A stretch of DNA of 64,000 nt from an uncultured Candidatus Melainabacteria bacterium (GCA_934692485.1 CAKUTX010000001.1:358249-422248), one strand, 5' to 3'. Counted from the stretch's first letter, positions 24,961 through 34,202 are shown. Numbers and translations: made by a program. Notes: generated from the sequence alone by a model not told the origin.

Positions 24961-27255
24961 TTACAAAATATCTAACGGGTCAACATCTATCGCAAGCCTT
25001 ATGTCTTTCGGCATAGTAATTTTATTCAAAAAATTTGATACAAATTGATGACCTTTTTGCGCCATTTTATTTTTTATCAAAACTTGAAAACGGTATTGAC
25101 CGTTAATTCTCTCTATCACACACGGCGTAGGCCCTAAAACATCTATTCGTTCTGAAATTCCAAATTTTTCTACCATAAGACTTAATCTCATTGCAATTTC
25201 TTGCGCAGATTTTTCAGCTCTAAAATTATTCTGAGAACTTAAAATAAGCCTTATTATTTGGCTGAACGGCGGATAGTCAAATTCTTCTCTAGCTGCTATT
25301 TCTGCAGTGTAAAACTCTCCATAATTCTGAGATTTTGCACTTTCTAAAGCATAAAAATCAGGGTTATAAGTTTGAAAAAGAACTTTTCCAGCAAATTCGC
25401 CTCTACCGGCTCGACCTGCAACCTGAGTCAAAAGCTGAAACCCTCTTTCAGAAGCCCTAAAATCAGGTAAATTAAAACTTGCATCCGCAGAAATTACTCC
25501 AACTAAAGTAACATTAGGATTATCCAAACCTTTTGCAATCATTTGTGTGCCGACAAGAATATCTATATCTCCGCGCTGAAATTTCTCTAAAAGCCTTATA
25601 TGCTCTCCTTTGCGAACTAAAATATCACTATCTATACGCTCAACATTGTTTTCAGGGAACAATTCTTTTATATATTGCTCAATTTTTTGGGTGCCGGTAC
25701 CACTGTTTTTAAAAGCATCAGACCCACAAGCTGGACAAACATCCGGAAAACGTTCAACATGATTACAATAGTGACACTTTAATGTTTGGTCTTTAGCATG
25801 CCATATCATAGGAATTGCGCAGTTCGGACATTCTATAACATGACCGCATGCCTGACATTGGGTATAAGTTGAAAACCCCCTTCGATTGATAAGCAAAATA
25901 ACTTGTTTCCCATTATCAAGAGTATCCTTTATTTCCACCTGCATTGGTTTTGAAATTATACTACGATAAGCAGCTCTACCATACTCTTGCATATTAATAA
26001 CAAGAACAGGCGGAACTTTTGCATCATTAAAACGTTTTTTTAACTCAAAAAGATTTCCAGAATTAACAGCCCTATAATACGTCGAAATATCTGGAGTAGC
26101 AGACCCCAAAAGGAGTGGACAGTTATGAAATTCGGAAAGTTTTTTTGCAACAACTCTTGCGTCATATCTCGGAGCTGGAGTTGTTTGTTTGTACGCACTT
26201 TCGTGTTCTTCATCTATTATAATTAAACCAATATTTTTAAGTGGAGCAAAAACTGCAGAACGGGCTCCAGCAAGAATTTTTATCTCATTTTTATAAAGTT
26301 TTTGCCAAACGTCATACCGCTCACCGTCAGAAATACTACTGTGCCATATTGCAACATCTTTAGTCCCAAATTTTTTCGCAAGACGTTTAGTTAACTGTGA
26401 AGCAAGAGCAATTTCTGGCGCAAGAAATAATACATTTTTTCCAGACTTAATAGTATCGTCAATAAGTTTAAAATAAACTTCTGTCTTTCCTGATGCTGTC
26501 ACCCCATGCAAAAGGATTTCCGGATGGGTATTAACTTCACCCCTCACCCTACCCTCTCCCACAATACCAAGGTGAGGGGTTGAAGTAGGGAATATTTTTT
26601 CTTTTATGCCTTCATAAACTTTCTTCTGGTCGCCTGATAATTCAAATAATGCTTCTCTTTCTGTAATTCGCAATATATCAAGAGGATTTCTATACAATTC
26701 TTCTTGATAAAGCTTTACACATCCTAATGCTTCAAGTTTTTTTATTGTTGTACGAGTCGTTCTTGCATATTTTTCAAACAAAATTAAAGGCATTTTGTCT
26801 GACTTTTCAAGAAGTTTCAAAATTTCAATTTGACGTTTTGTAGCACCATCATATTTTATAAACTCAATTAATGTTTCTGTTTTAGAAGCCTTTTCTATTA
26901 ATTTCATCGGAATTGCAGCATTCAAAACAGTTACCAAATCACAGCAATAATAATTCGCAACCCACTCCAACAATTTTAAATAATCAATAGAAAACAACGG
27001 GGTTTCATCCAATATTTTACTGATTTTTTTTACCTTAAAATCTCCAGACAAATAATCTGAAAACCCCACACAAAAAGCATTAATCAACCCCTGACGGCCA
27101 AAAGGCACAAGAATTGCCTGACCGATTTTAATCTTATCTTTCATATCGTCAGGTATCAAATAGCTAAATGTTTTTACCCCAAGCCCTTTAATATTCACGA
27201 GGGCAGAGGCATACTTTTGTTGTTGAATTTGTTGTTCAAATAGATTTGTTTGCAT
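24961..27255 (-). CDS. priA: Primosomal protein N' (replication restart helicase PriA)
   Basis: About 764 aa from ATG 27255 (MQTNLFEQQIQQQKYASALV); an in-frame TTG at 27273 is the alternative, and neither has a good ribosome binding site. Domains in order: N-terminal DNA-binding domain, winged helix, SF2 helicase with Walker A GVTASGKTEVYF and IIIDEEHESAYKQ, the zinc domain with CQACGHVIECPNC and CHYCNHVERFPDVCPAC, and the C-terminal helicase motifs (VAGRAGR). It reloads the replisome at collapsed forks. Immediately before Walker A about 20 residues come from a palindromic repeat (26534-26586) inserted in frame. Confidence 0.95.
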   Translation of the reverse strand: MQTNLFEQQIQQQKYASALVNIKGLGVKTFSYLIPDDMKDKIKIGQAILVPFGRQGLINAFCVGFSDYLSGDFKVKKISKILDETPLFSIDYLKLLEWVANYYCCDLVTVLNAAIPMKLIEKASKTETLIEFIKYDGATKRQIEILKLLEKSDKMPLILFEKYARTTRTTIKKLEALGCVKLYQEELYRNPLDILRITEREALFELSGDQKKVYEGIKEKIFPTSTPHLGIVGEGRVRGEVNTHPEILLHGVTASGKTEVYFKLIDDTIKSGKNVLFLAPEIALASQLTKRLAKKFGTKDVAIWHSSISDGERYDVWQKLYKNEIKILAGARSAVFAPLKNIGLIIIDEEHESAYKQTTPAPRYDARVVAKKLSEFHNCPLLLGSATPDISTYYRAVNSGNLFELKKRFNDAKVPPVLVINMQEYGRAAYRSIISKPMQVEIKDTLDNGKQVILLINRRGFSTYTQCQACGHVIECPNCAIPMIWHAKDQTLKCHYCNHVERFPDVCPACGSDAFKNSGTGTQKIEQYIKELFPENNVERIDSDILVRKGEHIRLLEKFQRGDIDILVGTQMIAKGLDNPNVTLVGVISADASFNLPDFRASERGFQLLTQVAGRAGRGEFAGKVLFQTYNPDFYALESAKSQNYGEFYTAEIAAREEFDYPPFSQIIRLILSSQNNFRAEKSAQEIAMRLSLMVEKFGISERIDVLGPTPCVIERINGQYRFQVLIKNKMAQKGHQFVSNFLNKITMPKDIRLAIDVDPLDIL
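26534..26586. repeat. Palindromic repeat inserted in frame within priA
   Basis: Arms ACTTCACCCCTCACC (26534-26548) and GGTGAGGGGTTGAAGT (26571-26586) are complementary apart from one bulged base. The centre CTACCCTCTCCCACAA matches the repeats at 18766, 20222 and 62300. In the priA frame it encodes the segment STPHLGIVGEGRVRGEV, which interrupts the normal short linker before LLHGVTASGKTEV. Confidence 0.8.
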
Positions 27256-27276
27256 TGTTGTTGAAGTTACCAAGAT

Positions 27277-27329
27277 GCTAGGAAGTCATTACCATTACAT
27301 TTGTAATTTATTTTCAAAGACTTCCCAGC
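27277..27329. other. Inverted repeat between priA and the PC4-like gene
   Basis: Arms GCTAGGAAGTC (27277-27287) and GACTTCCCAGC (27319-27329), one G-U-type mismatch, 31-nt loop. It lies in the priA 5' region, downstream of the PC4-like gene on the same strand. It has no T-run, so a terminator role is doubtful; a leader structure for priA is possible. Confidence 0.45.
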
Positions 27330-27348
27330 TACTCAGATACCATTTATG

Positions 27349-27582
27349 CTATTCTTCTTCCATAAATTCTTTTTTAGCTTCTTGAATAGCTTCTTCCAAA
27401 ATATCAATTTGTTCAGGAGTAAAAGTTACACCTTTTTTAGTCGGAAGCCAAGTTGCACCATCATCTGTTGTATAAAATATTCTCATATTCAAATAGCTTT
27501 TACCTCTATATTCGCTAATTGAAATTTGCAATTGTTCTGTATCTGATCTTTCTATTGCTGCTAATAATTTTGCATCTGCCAT
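27349..27582 (-). CDS. Transcriptional coactivator p15/PC4-like protein
   Basis: 77 aa. The core ISISEYRGKSYLNMRIFYTT, then WLPTKKGVTFTPEQIDILEE, matches the bacterial PC4/YdbC-type ssDNA-binding domain. Members bind single-stranded nucleic acid as dimers. Start after AGAGAGAGGACTTTAACA. It precedes priA on the same strand, a sensible partner for replication, though the 94-nt gap with an inverted repeat leaves co-transcription open. Confidence 0.83.
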   Translation of the reverse strand: MADAKLLAAIERSDTEQLQISISEYRGKSYLNMRIFYTTDDGATWLPTKKGVTFTPEQIDILEEAIQEAKKEFMEEE

Positions 27583-27682
27583 TGTTAAAGTCCTCTCTCT
27601 TACACATTACATCATAATAATCATACCACAGAAATTTTCATGATAAAATCATATATATAAAAAATAAAAAAGGAGAGAAATC

Positions 27683-28432
27683 ATGATAAAAGTAGCAGTA
27701 TGCGGAGCCTTAGGCAAAATGGGCAAAGAAGTTTGTCAAGCTGTAGAAGAATGCCCTCAAACAGAACTTGTTGCAAAAATAGATATAGCAAGTGATGGAA
27801 TGTATCATTCAATTGCGGATGCTCACAGAGTTGAAGATATTGATGTTTTAGTTGATTTTACACAACCAAAATCTATTTTTGAAAACGCTAAATATTGTTT
27901 AAACAACGGAATAAAAATAGTTATCGGCACAACAGGTTTGAAAGATGAGCAAATCGAAGAACTTAAACAACTTTCAGAAGAAAAAGATACAGGCTGTTTA
28001 ATCGCTCCAAATTTTTCAACAGGGGCGGTCTTAATGATGATGTTTGCAAAACAGGCTGCAAAATATTTTGATAATGCAGAAATTATAGAACTTCATCACA
28101 ATCAAAAGAAAGATGCACCATCAGGAACAGCTATTAAAACTGCAGCAATAATGGCAGAAGTAAAAGAAGATTTTACAAAAAACAATTGCCCTGAAACAGA
28201 AACAATAGAAGGGGCAAGAGGTGGAAATTCATATTCTAACATTCACATACATTCTGTCAGAATGCCTGGCTACATTGCTTCTCAAGAAGTAATATTCGGT
28301 TCATCAGGTCAAATTATGACAATAAGACACGATTCTATGGATAGAAAATGTTATATGCAGGGAGTTATGCTTGCTGTAAAACACGTTTTCATGGAAAACG
28401 ATTTTGTTTACGGACTTGATAATATTATGTAA
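27683..28432 (+). CDS. dapB: 4-hydroxy-tetrahydrodipicolinate reductase
   Basis: NAD(P)H-dependent step of the lysine/diaminopimelate pathway, needed for peptidoglycan. 249 aa. The Rossmann start is VAVCGALGKMGKEV; GTTGL and the active-site region ELHHNQKKDAPSGTAIKTA are present. Start after AAAGGAGAGAAATC. A promoter for the next gene lies in its last codons. Confidence 0.97.
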   Translation: MIKVAVCGALGKMGKEVCQAVEECPQTELVAKIDIASDGMYHSIADAHRVEDIDVLVDFTQPKSIFENAKYCLNNGIKIVIGTTGLKDEQIEELKQLSEEKDTGCLIAPNFSTGAVLMMMFAKQAAKYFDNAEIIELHHNQKKDAPSGTAIKTAAIMAEVKEDFTKNNCPETETIEGARGGNSYSNIHIHSVRMPGYIASQEVIFGSSGQIMTIRHDSMDRKCYMQGVMLAVKHVFMENDFVYGLDNIM

Positions 28433-28444
28433 ATTTAATATAAT
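28416..28444 (+). promoter_or_regulatory. Strong promoter inside the 3' end of dapB, driving nfeD-flotillin
   Basis: TTGATA, exactly 17 nt, then TATAAT (28439-28444). The predicted transcript starts near 28451, just before the hairpin at 28457. Confidence 0.75.
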
Positions 28445-28456
28445 CGAATGATTTTC

Positions 28457-28499
28457 AAAAACTCTTTTCACAATAAACTTGAGTGTGAAAGGAGTTTTT
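28457..28499 (+). promoter_or_regulatory. Hairpin burying the ribosome binding site of the nfeD-like gene; also terminator-like
   Basis: 16-bp stem, AAAAACTCTTTTCACA with TGTGAAAGGAGTTTTT (one G-U), 11-nt loop. The AAAGGAG in the 3' arm is the ribosome binding site for ATG 28502. The arm ends in T5, so for dapB transcripts it can act as a terminator, and for the internal promoter as a translational lock. Confidence 0.7.
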
Positions 28500-28501
28500 A
28501 T

Positions 28502-29050
28502 ATGTTTACAATATCTCATTTGCAAAGCGTATATTTGCTTGTTGCCTTTGCGTCAACTGCGTTTTATGTTTTGAAGCTTATAATTTTTTCAATCTGTGGC
28601 GGAGATACAGAAGTTTCTACTGATTTCACAACAGCCTGTGAAACAGATATTTCTTTTAATTTTCTGACAATTGAATCAATTTTGGCATTCTTAATGGGTT
28701 TTGGATGGCTTGGACTAGCTGCTCTAACTCAGTGGCATACATCTATTTTAATGTCATTAATTATTGCTGTTACAACAGGTATTATTTTTATGTTTACATC
28801 TGCATATTTAATGTTTTGTGTAAAAAAATTAGATAAAAAAATTAAGGTTAATCTGGAGAATTATATTGGGAAAACGGGGAGAGCATACACTCGCTTTAAC
28901 CCAAAATCAGAAGGACAAATTGAAATAGAAATAAATAAACAACTGAAAGTTATTAATGCAATAAATAATTCTGAAGAAGAAATAAAATCTTTTGAACAAA
29001 TAAAAATTGATAAAGTAGAAGGAAATACAATTTATATAACAAAAATTTGA
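28502..29050 (+). CDS. NfeD-like membrane protein
   Basis: 182 aa from ATG 28502 (MFTISHLQSVYLLVAFASTA); the upstream in-frame ATG at 28448 lies before the hairpin. Three membrane segments: about 9-30, 58-78 and 82-106. A C-terminal OB-like domain follows (YIGKTGRAYTRFNPKSEGQI ... EGNTIYITKI). NfeD proteins pair with SPFH/flotillin proteins in membrane microdomains, and the flotillin gene follows 11 nt later. The length and C-terminus match the short NfeD class without the protease domain. Confidence 0.75.
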   Translation: MFTISHLQSVYLLVAFASTAFYVLKLIIFSICGGDTEVSTDFTTACETDISFNFLTIESILAFLMGFGWLGLAALTQWHTSILMSLIIAVTTGIIFMFTSAYLMFCVKKLDKKIKVNLENYIGKTGRAYTRFNPKSEGQIEIEINKQLKVINAINNSEEEIKSFEQIKIDKVEGNTIYITKI

Positions 29051-29061
29051 AAGGAGAAAAC

Positions 29062-30630
29062 ATGTTTTTAGACCCAGCATTAATGGGACTTCTTGTTGTA
29101 CCGGTAATAATTTTGATTGCCATAGTAATCTTCATTGCCAATCAATACAAGAGATGTCCTTCAAACAAAATTATTGTAGTTTATGGTAAAACAGGCGGAA
29201 ATGAAACTGCAAAATGTGTTCACGGTGGAGGTACATTTATTATTCCATTAATCCAAGATTACGGAGTTTTATCATTAGAACCAATGACAACAGATATTGA
29301 CCTTAGAGGCGCATTATCAAAAGGGAATATTCGTGTTGCAGTTCCGGCAACATTTACATTTGGGATTTCAACAAATGAAACAATCATGATAAATGCTGCA
29401 GAACGTCTTTTGGGATTGACTAAAACCGACATTATAACTCAAGCAAGTGACATTATTCTAGGTCAATTACGTCTTGCAATCGCAACTCTTACAATTGAAG
29501 AAATTAACCAAGATAGAGAAAAATTTCTGGAGCAAATTAATGCAAACGTAAATACCGAATTAAATAAAATCGGACTCGAAATTATCAACGTAAACATCAA
29601 AGATATTACAGATGAATCAGGCTACATCGATGCTATCGGGAAAAAAGCGGCAGCAGAAGCAATTAACAAAGCTAAAGTTGAAGTTGCTCAACAAGAAAAA
29701 CTCGGTGCAGTAGGAGAAGCGGAAGCAAACAAAGATAAAGAAGTTCAAGTTGCGGAACAAACAGCACAAACCCTTATCGGTAAAACAAATGCAGAAAAAG
29801 AGCAACGTGTCCAAACTGCGAATATCAATTCTTCTGCCGTAATTGGAGAAGCTGAAGCTAATAAAGTTAAAGAAGTTCAAGTTGCAGAACAACTTGCTCA
29901 AACTGCAATAGGTAAAACAAGTGCCTTAAAAGAACAACGTATTCAAACAGCAACTCTTGAAGCTCAAGCGGTAGAAGGTGAAAATGTTTCAAAAGCCAAT
30001 ATCGCAGAATACAACGCACAACTTGCCGTAAAACAAGCAAGCGCCTTCAAAGAAGGAGAAGTTGCAAAAGCAAATGCTCAAAGGGACGTACTTTTAGCGC
30101 AAAAAGAACAAGAAGAAGCAAGACTTAAAAAAGAAGAACTCGCAAAACAAGAAGTTGAAAAATTAAAAATTCAAGTCGAAGCTGATGCGGAAGCAGAAAG
30201 ACGAAGACGTATAGCACTAGGTGAAGCCGATGCAATCAAAGCAAAATACTTTGCAGAAGCTGAAGGTGTAAAAGCAGTGCTGGAAGCGAAAGCAAAAGGT
30301 TATGAAGAACTTGTTAAGATAAGCAATAACAAACCTGAAATCGCAACAAGTTTCTTAATGATTGAAAAAATTGAAGATATTGTCGGTAAACAAGTTGAAG
30401 CAATTAAAAACATCAAATTTGATAAAATCACCGTTTGGGATGGTGGTGCTGGCTCAAAAGAAGGTAGTACAACCGCAAACTTTATGCGTGACTTAATAAA
30501 AGCCCTACCTGCAATGCACGATTTGGCGGGACAAGCAGGAATTGAACTTCCTCAAATTTTAGGAAAAGTCGGAATTGATAAACCTCAGAAAGCCGTAAAA
30601 ACTGAAAATCAAGATATTCTTGAAAAATAA
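29062..30630 (+). CDS. Flotillin-like SPFH domain protein
   Basis: About 522 aa from ATG 29062 (GAAAGGAGAAAAC before it). It has an N-terminal membrane anchor (LMGLLVVPVIILIAIVIFIA), an SPFH domain (KIIVVYGKTGG ... VPATFTFGISTNETIMINAA), then a long Ala/Glu-rich coiled coil with repeats of the type GEAEANKDKEVQVAEQTAQT. It organises membrane microdomains with its NfeD partner encoded directly upstream. A terminator follows. Confidence 0.92.
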   Translation: MFLDPALMGLLVVPVIILIAIVIFIANQYKRCPSNKIIVVYGKTGGNETAKCVHGGGTFIIPLIQDYGVLSLEPMTTDIDLRGALSKGNIRVAVPATFTFGISTNETIMINAAERLLGLTKTDIITQASDIILGQLRLAIATLTIEEINQDREKFLEQINANVNTELNKIGLEIINVNIKDITDESGYIDAIGKKAAAEAINKAKVEVAQQEKLGAVGEAEANKDKEVQVAEQTAQTLIGKTNAEKEQRVQTANINSSAVIGEAEANKVKEVQVAEQLAQTAIGKTSALKEQRIQTATLEAQAVEGENVSKANIAEYNAQLAVKQASAFKEGEVAKANAQRDVLLAQKEQEEARLKKEELAKQEVEKLKIQVEADAEAERRRRIALGEADAIKAKYFAEAEGVKAVLEAKAKGYEELVKISNNKPEIATSFLMIEKIEDIVGKQVEAIKNIKFDKITVWDGGAGSKEGSTTANFMRDLIKALPAMHDLAGQAGIELPQILGKVGIDKPQKAVKTENQDILEK

Positions 30631-30650
30631 ACTTAATTATTAAATAGTTA

Positions 30651-30690
30651 AAATCTCCGATGTTTCAAATGAAATTTCGGAGATTTTTTC
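30651..30690 (+). terminator. Terminator after the flotillin gene
   Basis: AAATCTCCGA / TCGGAGATTT, 16-nt loop, then T's. It separates the flotillin gene from the convergent fabZ. Confidence 0.85.
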
Positions 30691-30712
30691 AATTAATATA
30701 ATAAATTACAAA

Positions 30713-31159
30713 TTATTTCAATGCAAAAGTCATGTCTGCTTCAACACAAACTTTTCCGTCTACTCTGCCTGTACCGTGAGCTTTGCAAACAGGACCTTTT
30801 ACTTTTTGAAGTTCAATTTCCATTTCAAATTTATCACCAGGTCTTACAATGTTTTTAAATCTTACATTATCAACTCCTGCATATAGAGTCAATTTACCAG
30901 CAAATTCAGGCATTGTCATTAATACAGGTGCAGAACATTGAGCCATAGCTTCCAACTGCAATACCCCTGGCATAATAGGGTTGTTAGGGAAATGACCTTG
31001 GAAAAATTGTTCATTCATAGTCATGTTTTTATACCCTTTTGCATATTTTCCTGGAACACATTCTGTAATTCTGTCTACCAACAAAAATGGGTAACGGTGA
31101 GGAATCATTTCCATAATTTGCATTGTATCAAAGTGCAATACTTCTTGTTCTTCTGTCAT
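30713..31159 (-). CDS. fabZ: 3-hydroxyacyl-[ACP] dehydratase FabZ
   Basis: 148 aa. Hot-dog fold dehydratase of fatty acid synthesis. The motifs IPHRYPFLLVDRI and GHFPNNPIMPGVLQLEAMAQ contain the catalytic His and Glu. Start after AAAAGGAGAAAAAG. It is followed upstream on the same strand by lpxC and lpxD, as in many Gram-negative lipid A clusters where FabZ and LpxC draw on the same hydroxyacyl-ACP pool. Confidence 0.97.
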   Translation of the reverse strand: MTEEQEVLHFDTMQIMEMIPHRYPFLLVDRITECVPGKYAKGYKNMTMNEQFFQGHFPNNPIMPGVLQLEAMAQCSAPVLMTMPEFAGKLTLYAGVDNVRFKNIVRPGDKFEMEIELQKVKGPVCKAHGTGRVDGKVCVEADMTFALK

Positions 31160-31228
31160 CTTTTTCTCCTTTTATTTTATTAAGTGTTCTGTTTATCATC
31201 TGCTATAATCATCAAAAACAGCTATAAT

Positions 31229-32056
31229 TTACTTGATTTCAACCAATTTTTCTTTCAACATCTTTGCCACTTTTAAGTGAACTGCATGCCCTGCCTCTTT
31301 TACTAGAATTTGGCATTTCATATCCAACGGATTTACACCTGTCAAATATAAATCTCCGATAAGGTCTAGGATTTTATGTTTTACTGGCTCATTTTCCGAG
31401 CGCAAATCTGACGTAAAACCAACATCTTTCAATCCCAAAGTGTTTTCTAATGTAACGCCTTGAGCAAATCCCAACATCTGAAATTTTTTCAAATCCTTAT
31501 AGAACCCAAAAGTTCTGGCCTCTATTATCTCTTTTTTATTTTTCGGATTATAAGCTTCCCAACGTCTTGTCAAATCAGGATGGTCATAATTCACGGCATA
31601 AGAAATATAAAGTTCATCTGAAGGCAAAATAACCAAACTTGTTTTACCATTCAAATAATAAACTGGTTCAGAAACTGTATATTTTTTAGATTTAGCGAAT
31701 AAAGGTTTGTCAATACCTGCTTTTTCAAAAAGCTCAACCCACTGTTTTGAACTTCCATCAAGAGCAGGAACTTCTTCTTCGTCCATATAAATATCTAAAC
31801 TATCAATTCCACAGAAAGCAAGTGCAGCCGTCAAATGTTCTGTCAACATTGCTTTTGCGGTTTTGCTGGTTTTGTCGCCTAAAACAACGCAATGATCTGT
31901 TGCCAAAACATTGTCAACAACAGCCTCAAAGGGTTTGTTTTCCTTTATAAAATACCTAATCTTTCCCTCTTTAGAAGGAATGAATTTTACGGTACACGGT
32001 TTATTTTTCATCAAACCATTGCCAGTTATTTGCGTTTCTTTTTTTAAAGTAATCAT
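31229..32056 (-). CDS. lpxC: UDP-3-O-acyl-N-acetylglucosamine deacetylase
   Basis: 275 aa. Committed, zinc-dependent step of lipid A synthesis. LTEHLTAALAFCGIDSLDI holds the first zinc His, EVPALDGSSKQWVE the catalytic-site loop, and KHKILDLIGDLYLTG the second His and the Asp ligand. Start after AAAAGGAAATC. Its presence shows an LPS-type outer membrane. Confidence 0.96.
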   Translation of the reverse strand: MITLKKETQITGNGLMKNKPCTVKFIPSKEGKIRYFIKENKPFEAVVDNVLATDHCVVLGDKTSKTAKAMLTEHLTAALAFCGIDSLDIYMDEEEVPALDGSSKQWVELFEKAGIDKPLFAKSKKYTVSEPVYYLNGKTSLVILPSDELYISYAVNYDHPDLTRRWEAYNPKNKKEIIEARTFGFYKDLKKFQMLGFAQGVTLENTLGLKDVGFTSDLRSENEPVKHKILDLIGDLYLTGVNPLDMKCQILVKEAGHAVHLKVAKMLKEKLVEIK

Positions 32057-32072
32057 GATTTCCTTTTCTTAA

Positions 32073-32187
32073 AATAAATAAGTGAACAGGTGAATAAGCT
32101 CGTATAGCCCACTTCATTAAAAATACATGTTTGAGCAAAGCGAACGGAACGAAACTTATCCACTTAACTCTTATTTCTTATTCACTT
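32073..32187. repeat. Imperfect inverted repeat between lpxC and lpxD
   Basis: The left end reads AATAAGTGAACAGGTGAATA; the right end is its imperfect complement (CTTATCCACTTAAC and TTATTCACTTTTATTTTG). A related element lies at 41420-41545 in the other orientation. It could form a bulged hairpin in the lpxD-lpxC transcript. Confidence 0.5.
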
Positions 32188-33279
32188 TTATTTTGAAATA
32201 TTATCTTCAAACTCTTTCAACAACGGTTCATATTTTCTGAACTTAGCAAAGATTTCTTGTGCATCTTTCATTGTTTTCAATTGTTTAATGAAGTCTTTTC
32301 TTGGCATAGCTGGAATACCAACAATAATCGATTTTTCTGGGAATGATTTTGTAACACCAGCTTTAGCAGTCACAATTGAATCAGAACCGATTTCGATATG
32401 ATCGGCAAGACCTGCTTGACCTGCAATAACAACTCTATCACCGATTACACAGCTTCCTGCGATACCAACTTGAGAAACAATTAAGCAACCTTCACCAACT
32501 TTACAATTGTGACCAATCATTACAAGGTCATCAATTTTTGTATTGTCACCAATTGTAGTATTTTCAATTGTACCTCTATCAATTGTTGTATTTGCGCCAA
32601 TTTCGACATTGTTACCAATTACAACTGCACCGATTGACGGAATTTTGAAAATAACATGTTTTTTATTAGCTTCCTTAATTTCGCCATCTTTTCTAGCTTG
32701 TTCAATATTGTCAGGATTTTCGGTAACAAAACTAAATCCGTCTGCGCCCAAAGAAACTCCGTGATGTAATATTACATCATCTCCAACTTGAACTCTGTCA
32801 CCGATATTTACACCAGCGTGGAAAAAGCAATTTTTACCAACTTTAACACCACCGCCTATATATGAATTTGCAGCAATTTTTGTATTGTCACCAATAACAG
32901 CATCATGAGAAATTACAACGTTAGGGCCAACTTCTACATTTTCACCAAGTTTTGCAGAAGGGTCAACAACAGCTGATGGATGAACCCCTTTGTAAACAAC
33001 TGGAGCAACATAGAAAAGATTTAACAATTTCATCATCGCAAGACGAGGTCTTTCAACCTCAATTGTTGTAAATCCGTCAAGTTGAACACCCAATGGAACT
33101 AATGCTGCTTTTGCTTTAGATTTTGCAAGATTTGCAATTTCTTCTTCACCAAGAGCAAGTGCCAAAGTGTTTTCATCTGACAACAAAGGCGGTGCAATAT
33201 GAGTAATTTTTGCATCTTCAACCTTTGTCAACATACCACCTACGATATGTGTAATTTCTTCTAATGTGAATGTTTGCAT
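32188..33279 (-). CDS. lpxD: UDP-3-O-acylglucosamine N-acyltransferase
   Basis: 363 aa. N-terminal LpxD uridine-binding domain (about 1-100), then a left-handed beta helix of hexapeptide repeats ([20 protein letters not shown] onward), with the catalytic His region [15 protein letters not shown]. Adds the second acyl chain in lipid A synthesis. Start after AAAAAGGAGAATATAAA. Encoded upstream of lpxC. Confidence 0.95.
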   Translation of the reverse strand: MQTFTLEEITHIVGGMLTKVEDAKITHIAPPLLSDENTLALALGEEEIANLAKSKAKAALVPLGVQLDGFTTIEVERPRLAMMKLLNLFYVAPVVYKGVHPSAVVDPSAKLGENVEVGPNVVISHDAVIGDNTKIAANSYIGGGVKVGKNCFFHAGVNIGDRVQVGDDVILHHGVSLGADGFSFVTENPDNIEQARKDGEIKEANKKHVIFKIPSIGAVVIGNNVEIGANTTIDRGTIENTTIGDNTKIDDLVMIGHNCKVGEGCLIVSQVGIAGSCVIGDRVVIAGQAGLADHIEIGSDSIVTAKAGVTKSFPEKSIIVGIPAMPRKDFIKQLKTMKDAQEIFAKFRKYEPLLKEFEDNISK

Positions 33280-33413
33280 TTTATATTCTCCTTTTTATAA
33301 TTAGTTCGTTTTTAATTATCAAGTTTTTACTAAATAAACAGCAAAGTGGCAAACTTAATTAACAAAAAAAATGTCGTTGTAAAATTTTCTTTGCAGCAAC
33401 AACCTCGCTTTTG

Positions 33414-33878
33414 TTATTCACCATTCACTTTTTTAATAACATTTGTCGTCGATTTCCCTTCTACAAACTTTATAAACTCTACTCTAGTACCGTTTTTACG
33501 CATTATGTCAGCTTCTGGTAAAGTTTCCATGGAATAGTCAGCACCTTTTGTATAAACATCAGGCTTAATTTCATCCAAGAGATCACGCGGACTATCTTCA
33601 TCAAATAATACCACATAATCCACACATCTCAAAGCGCTTAACAATTCAGCTCTATCGTTTTCATTATTAATCGGTCGGGTAGGACCTTTTATACTTTTTA
33701 CAGACTTGTCAGAATTTAACAATATTACAGAAAAATCTGCAAAAGACTTAGTTTTTTCAAGATAACGCACATGCCCGACATGAAGTATGTCAAAACAACC
33801 ATTCGTACAAACAACTGTTTTTCCTGAATTATGAATGATATTAACTAATGTCCTTATATCTTCTCTCTTTACTAACAT
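33414..33878 (-). CDS. D-glycero-beta-D-manno-heptose 1-phosphate adenylyltransferase (RfaE2/HldC type)
   Basis: 154 aa nucleotidyltransferase. TNGCFDILHVGHVRYLEK carries the HxGH motif, with the RPINNENDRAELL region and a C-terminal GKSTTNVIKKV in place of the ISSTxII motif. It activates heptose for the LPS core. It is the stand-alone domain; the kinase half (RfaE1/HldA) is not in the window. Start after AGTAGGGGAT. Confidence 0.9.
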   Translation of the reverse strand: MLVKREDIRTLVNIIHNSGKTVVCTNGCFDILHVGHVRYLEKTKSFADFSVILLNSDKSVKSIKGPTRPINNENDRAELLSALRCVDYVVLFDEDSPRDLLDEIKPDVYTKGADYSMETLPEADIMRKNGTRVEFIKFVEGKSTTNVIKKVNGE

Positions 33879-33960
33879 ATCCCCTACTTTCGGTACAATT
33901 TTAGCAAAAACAAAGAGAAAAATCCTTTAAAGTTACTATTTGTTAAGTTCTATAGAGCAC

Positions 33961-34200
33961 TTAACCTACTGTAGTAAATCTTCTTTCCTTTGACACAAGA
34001 GCCTTCGGATTAACAAATCCTTTCATCCAAGCCGGCAATTTTCTAAATACTCTGGCAGATTTTTGTTCATTATACTGAGAAGGATAAGCCGCTAATCTTT
34101 CTTTTATCAATGTTCCAGCTATTTCAGCAGAAGGCATTTCTCTCACGATTTTAGGACAGCCATTCATCAAAGGGGTAATTGTTAATTTCTTTACTTGCAT
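33961..34200 (-). CDS. Small hypothetical protein, 79 aa
   Basis: It starts 2 nt after the asd stop codon on the same strand (ATG 34200; GGAGTTG lies nearby in the asd end), so it is probably translated by coupling. Basic (many Lys/Arg), Pro-containing, MQVKKLTITPLMNGCPKIVR then ARVFRKLPAWMKGFVNP. No membrane segment and no known domain. A link to Asd function is only suggested by position. Confidence 0.6.
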   Translation of the reverse strand: MQVKKLTITPLMNGCPKIVREMPSAEIAGTLIKERLAAYPSQYNEQKSARVFRKLPAWMKGFVNPKALVSKERRFTTVG

Positions 34201-34202
34201 TA

